Shown: positions 4,295 through 6,751 of the stretch, piece by piece | Position numbering within the stretch: position 1 is the stretch's first letter | Layout of the letters: every line of letters begins with the position of its first letter | Assembly (NCBI GenBank): GCA_030640905.1 | Contig: DAOWIM010000116.1 | Coordinates: 1 to 6,751, forward strand | Reading direction: 5' to 3' | Length of the DNA: 6,751 bases | Source: a bacterium | Lineage (GTDB): Bacteria; Zixibacteria; MSB-5A5; GN15; FEB-12 | Program-made: the position numbers and the translations under genes | Notes under the pieces: model-generated | What the model was told of the DNA's origin: nothing | Databases searched by the model: none | The model's input: only the letters and a program-made list of their open reading frames with translations

Positions 4295-5962
4295 GTGCGC
4301 CAACCAGACTCAACGGTATCGTTTGCACTCTCCCATGAGAACAGGATCGTCTGGTGTGTGGCGGCGACGTTTGTCTGCCTGCTTCTCGCTCAATCTCTGA
4401 TAATGCCACCGTATGAGGGTTTCGACGAGACCGCTCATTATTCGTATATCTCATACCTGTCCGACCGAGGCAACGTGCCCGATCTCCGGTTCACGCCCCT
4501 TGATGCCTCGATCCGGTCCGACTGCGCCGGTCTGCCCGGACGGTACAGCGGTCGCCCTCCGTTCGATGTTGCAGATCGCATGACCTACCACCGATTTTTC
4601 AATGCAATCCCGGATAGTGTTCGGGTGGCGGCATCGGACAAGTTTTGGAATCTGCCACGCTCGGTTCAGTATGAGCCGGATGAAGACCCCAACTGGCAGG
4701 GGCAGCATCCGCCGCTATACTACCTGCTGATGGTGACCCCATACCGACTGTTAGCCGATGCAACCCCGGCTGCCCGCGTCTTTGGTCTCAGGCTTGTTTC
4801 AATCGTGCTGGTTTGTTGCTCGCTGCTGTTCTGGGTATTGATGTTGCGACTCTTCTCGATTGGTCGCGCCAGAACGCTGGTGTTGTTGGCGGGGGCGGTA
4901 GTTCTTTTTGTGCCGTCGTTCTATTACGGTTTGGCACGGATGGGCAACGGGTCGCTGGTGACGTTCCTGTTTGCCGGGACGTTCTACTTTCTTCTTGCCG
5001 TTGGTCGCAGAAAGACGCGGTGGTTCGATCTGCTGGGCCTGTCAATCTTTATCGGACTGGGGTTGATCACCAAGCAATTCTTCCTGCCGGTCTGGGCTGG
5101 CGCGGTGATTTGTTTGCTCTGGTACGGATGGAAAAGCCGACAACGGCCGGGTGTCATCGGTGTTCGAGTGGCGACTCTGATTGTTGTGCCGTTGGTCATA
5201 GCCGGATGGTGGTACCTGATTTATTTTGGCCGCTACGGTGTTCTTTTCGGTGGCGCTGAGTCAATCCTGTCGCAGAGTGTTACCGTGCACTGGATCGATC
5301 AAGTCTCTACCGGAGAGTTTTTCAGCCAACTTCTCAGATCGATTGCTGCTTTCGGGGCGACGTTCTTCTGGTCGGGAAGCTGGAGCTATGTCCACCGTCC
5401 TTTCTGGCAGTATGCTGCTTTTGTCCCGTTCGGTCTGCTCTGGCTGGTACGATTTATTGACAACTTCAGACGGATGACTTCGGAGGAGGCGCGAAACGTT
5501 GTCGTAGCGGCCATAGTTGTCCTGGCGTTGACCAAAATTGCTCTCGGCATTCACCTGATCGAACGACTCTGCCTGACCGGTACCGGTACCGGTGGGTACA
5601 ATCTTTTTGCGGCCTGGCCGATGCTCGGCGTACTCCTGGCCCCGGTGTTACTCAGCGGCGCAGATCGGTTTGCCCGCGCCCTTACGCTGGCCGCGTTTGG
5701 GGTGCTGCTCTGGTTTGATCTGTCCGGTTTCTGGTTTGAAGCGCAGGTCTACAGCGGGCTGGTGGCCAAGGCGGGATCGGTCAAAGCCGGCGTGGGAGCG
5801 CTCCCTCTGACACCATCGAATTTCGCGACCTCTGTTGAGAGGTTACGGCTGATATCGTTTCCGGTCTGGGGATGGGCATTCTTTGTGATCGCGACCGGAC
5901 TGAAAATGTACCTTTTGCGGCTGATTATTTTTCGCCCCAACTCTGAATCTCCAGCCGTCTGA
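4295..5962 (+). CDS. Polytopic membrane protein resembling GT-C glycosyltransferases
   Basis: A 555-aa inner-membrane protein. It begins with a GTG, 10 nt after AGGAG (4280-4284); no better start lies downstream before the first membrane segment. A transmembrane helix at about 19-37 is followed by PPYEGFDETAHYSYISYL, with Asp44-Glu45 just after the helix. A long first periplasmic loop (about 38-160) ends in QHPPLYYLL (137-145). Roughly eleven more hydrophobic segments follow, including about 163-185, 193-210, 222-236, 262-277, 290-311, 370-387, 401-420, 436-453, 459-478 and 520-541. An acidic pair after helix 1 and a PPLYY segment are typical of GT-C fold enzymes (ArnT/GT39 and DUF2142-like), which use polyprenyl-phosphate sugars. 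GGYNLFAAWPML (433-444) resembles their late GRYLFP-type segment. Lying between lpxA and a sugar oxidoreductase, it may glycosylate a lipid-linked molecule; the substrate is unknown. Confidence 0.75.
   Translation: MRQPDSTVSFALSHENRIVWCVAATFVCLLLAQSLIMPPYEGFDETAHYSYISYLSDRGNVPDLRFTPLDASIRSDCAGLPGRYSGRPPFDVADRMTYHRFFNAIPDSVRVAASDKFWNLPRSVQYEPDEDPNWQGQHPPLYYLLMVTPYRLLADATPAARVFGLRLVSIVLVCCSLLFWVLMLRLFSIGRARTLVLLAGAVVLFVPSFYYGLARMGNGSLVTFLFAGTFYFLLAVGRRKTRWFDLLGLSIFIGLGLITKQFFLPVWAGAVICLLWYGWKSRQRPGVIGVRVATLIVVPLVIAGWWYLIYFGRYGVLFGGAESILSQSVTVHWIDQVSTGEFFSQLLRSIAAFGATFFWSGSWSYVHRPFWQYAAFVPFGLLWLVRFIDNFRRMTSEEARNVVVAAIVVLALTKIALGIHLIERLCLTGTGTGGYNLFAAWPMLGVLLAPVLLSGADRFARALTLAAFGVLLWFDLSGFWFEAQVYSGLVAKAGSVKAGVGALPLTPSNFATSVERLRLISFPVWGWAFFVIATGLKMYLLRLIIFRPNSESPAV
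5576..5593. repeat. Three tandem ACCGGT units forming an 18-bp palindrome inside the membrane protein gene
   Basis: ACCGGT is repeated exactly three times, so the whole 18-bp stretch is palindromic. In frame it encodes Thr-Gly repeats (TGTGTG, about residues 428-433) in a loop between two predicted membrane segments. The unit length of 6 nt means copy-number changes would keep the reading frame. Confidence 0.6.
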
Positions 5963-6053
5963 AGAATCTCCTTTATTATGGTCGCGCCGGTCGTTATCTT
6001 GGCATGCAAAACTTGGCGAATTTGTCTTTTCAGGGAGAACGGATAGCAAGCAA

Positions 6054-6751
6054 ATGAACAAGATTAAGACGGCGGTGATTGGTGTTGGCGGATTGGGGCG
6101 GCATCATCTACGATGGCTCTCGCAACTGGGCAACTCTGAACTGGTTGGCCTATACGATATCGACCGGGAAAAGGCCGCGACCTTTGCGACTGAATACAAG
6201 ACAACATCATTTGAATCTCTCGACCAGCTTATTGATCAGGTCGAAGCTGTTTCAATAGTCGTTCCCACCTCCGCGCACTTCGAAGTAGCATCGATGTTGA
6301 TCCAGCGCGGTATTCACTGCCTGATTGAAAAACCGGTTACCGCAACTCTTGATGAAGCGTCGCAGCTAAGAGACAAAGCTGCCGCCTCCTCGGTGAAAGT
6401 AACTGTCGGTCAGATCGAACGATTCAACCCGGCGGTGAGAGCGCTTGACGACTACGAAATTCGACCGTCGTTTATCGAAGCGCATCGGCTGGCGGCCTTT
6501 GATCCACGCGGAACCGATGTTGCTGTGGTGCACGATCTAATGATTCACGATATCGATCTTGTTCTGAAATTGGTTGGTGCGGAAGTTACAGACATACAGG
6601 CATCGGCGGTGGCCGTTATTTCCGACCGAGCCGATATCGCCAATGCGCGGCTGACGTTCGCCAATGGTGCGGTGGCTAACCTGACTGCCTCGCGGATATC
6701 TCTAAGTGTGATGCGCAAGCTGCGTATTTTTCAACGTTCGGGATATTTCTC
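6054..6751 (+). CDS. Gfo/Idh/MocA-family oxidoreductase (3' end cut by window)
   Basis: The frame gives 232 residues and remains open at the right edge; family members are usually 300-350 aa. The N-terminus is an NAD(P)-binding Rossmann fold: VIGVGGLGRHH has the GxGxxG pattern (Gly10, 12, 15), with DID (35-37) ending the second strand. EKPVT (92-96) carries the family Lys93. VHDLMIHDIDLVL (159-171) supplies the conserved His/Asp residues (His165, Asp168) near the substrate. A strand-rich C-terminal domain with TASRISLSVMRKLRIFQ (211-227) follows. By pattern this matches the oxidoreductases often encoded among lpx genes, between lpxA and lpxB, in several Gram-negative groups. GnnA, which oxidises UDP-GlcNAc at C3 for diamino-sugar lipid A, is one such enzyme, but the true substrate cannot be read here. 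Its ribosome binding site is weak (GGA about 10 nt upstream). The 91-nt gap before it shows no convincing promoter. Confidence 0.92.
   Translation, partial: MNKIKTAVIGVGGLGRHHLRWLSQLGNSELVGLYDIDREKAATFATEYKTTSFESLDQLIDQVEAVSIVVPTSAHFEVASMLIQRGIHCLIEKPVTATLDEASQLRDKAAASSVKVTVGQIERFNPAVRALDDYEIRPSFIEAHRLAAFDPRGTDVAVVHDLMIHDIDLVLKLVGAEVTDIQASAVAVISDRADIANARLTFANGAVANLTASRISLSVMRKLRIFQRSGYF

Noticed and set aside
4029..4454. 141-codon leftward open frame across the lpxA end
   Set aside because: It overlaps lpxA and the start of the membrane protein gene, and its Ser/Arg/Thr-rich composition is typical of an antisense shadow.
4813..5259. 148-codon rightward frame inside the membrane protein gene
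   Set aside because: It is an alternate frame of hydrophobic codons, rich in Cys, Arg and Ser, with no domain; the 555-aa frame explains the DNA.
5963..6053. Internal promoter before the oxidoreductase (TATTAT at 5974-5979, TTGGCA at 5999-6004)
   Set aside because: Neither box has a partner at 16-18 nt spacing, so no promoter can be supported.

Overview
The window looks like chromosomal DNA from a Gram-negative bacterium that makes lipid A. The strongest taxonomic hint is a single 463-residue protein joining LpxC to FabZ. This fusion is known from Bacteroidetes, Chlorobi and related lineages of the FCB group. The moderate GC content and the style of the intergenic repeats would suit an uncultured FCB lineage such as Zixibacteria, but that assignment is inference.

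Left part (1-2060). At the left edge is the 5' end of a leftward gene for an unidentified membrane protein, with a very good sigma-70-type promoter (306-334). A possible rightward promoter shares its -35 region. Three short rightward genes follow, each with its own spacing and regulatory-looking DNA: a 184-aa protein pairing a sigma-70 region-4-like helix-turn-helix with a CxxC/HxxxH motif (517-1071), an 85-aa ribbon-helix-helix-like protein (1212-1469), and a 91-aa protein of a small family of unknown function (1628-1903). The gaps are rich in inverted repeats: an operator-like TGTGA palindrome near 386-431, two related GGCAGA hairpins flanking the 85-aa gene, a 12-bp palindrome, and a chain of four hairpins (1916-2016) that looks like a dispersed intergenic repeat.

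Right part (2032-6751). A recognisable promoter (2032-2060) precedes a co-directional run: lpxC-fabZ, lpxA (ATGA overlap), a 555-aa polytopic membrane protein resembling GT-C glycosyltransferases, and a Gfo/Idh/MocA-family oxidoreductase cut by the window end. LpxA puts the first acyl chain on UDP-GlcNAc, LpxC removes the N-acetyl group, and FabZ acts on the same 3-hydroxyacyl-ACP pool. The oxidoreductase could be a nucleotide-sugar dehydrogenase of the GnnA kind or another lipid A-linked enzyme. The membrane protein could add a sugar to a lipid-linked acceptor. lpxD, lpxB and lpxK are not in the window.

I found no tRNA, rRNA, CRISPR array, transposase or integrase. I see no clear new defence or mobile system. 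The most unusual items are the HTH-plus-CxxC/HxxxH protein with its palindromic control region, the hairpin pair around the ribbon-helix-helix gene, and the GT-C-like protein inserted in the lipid A operon.
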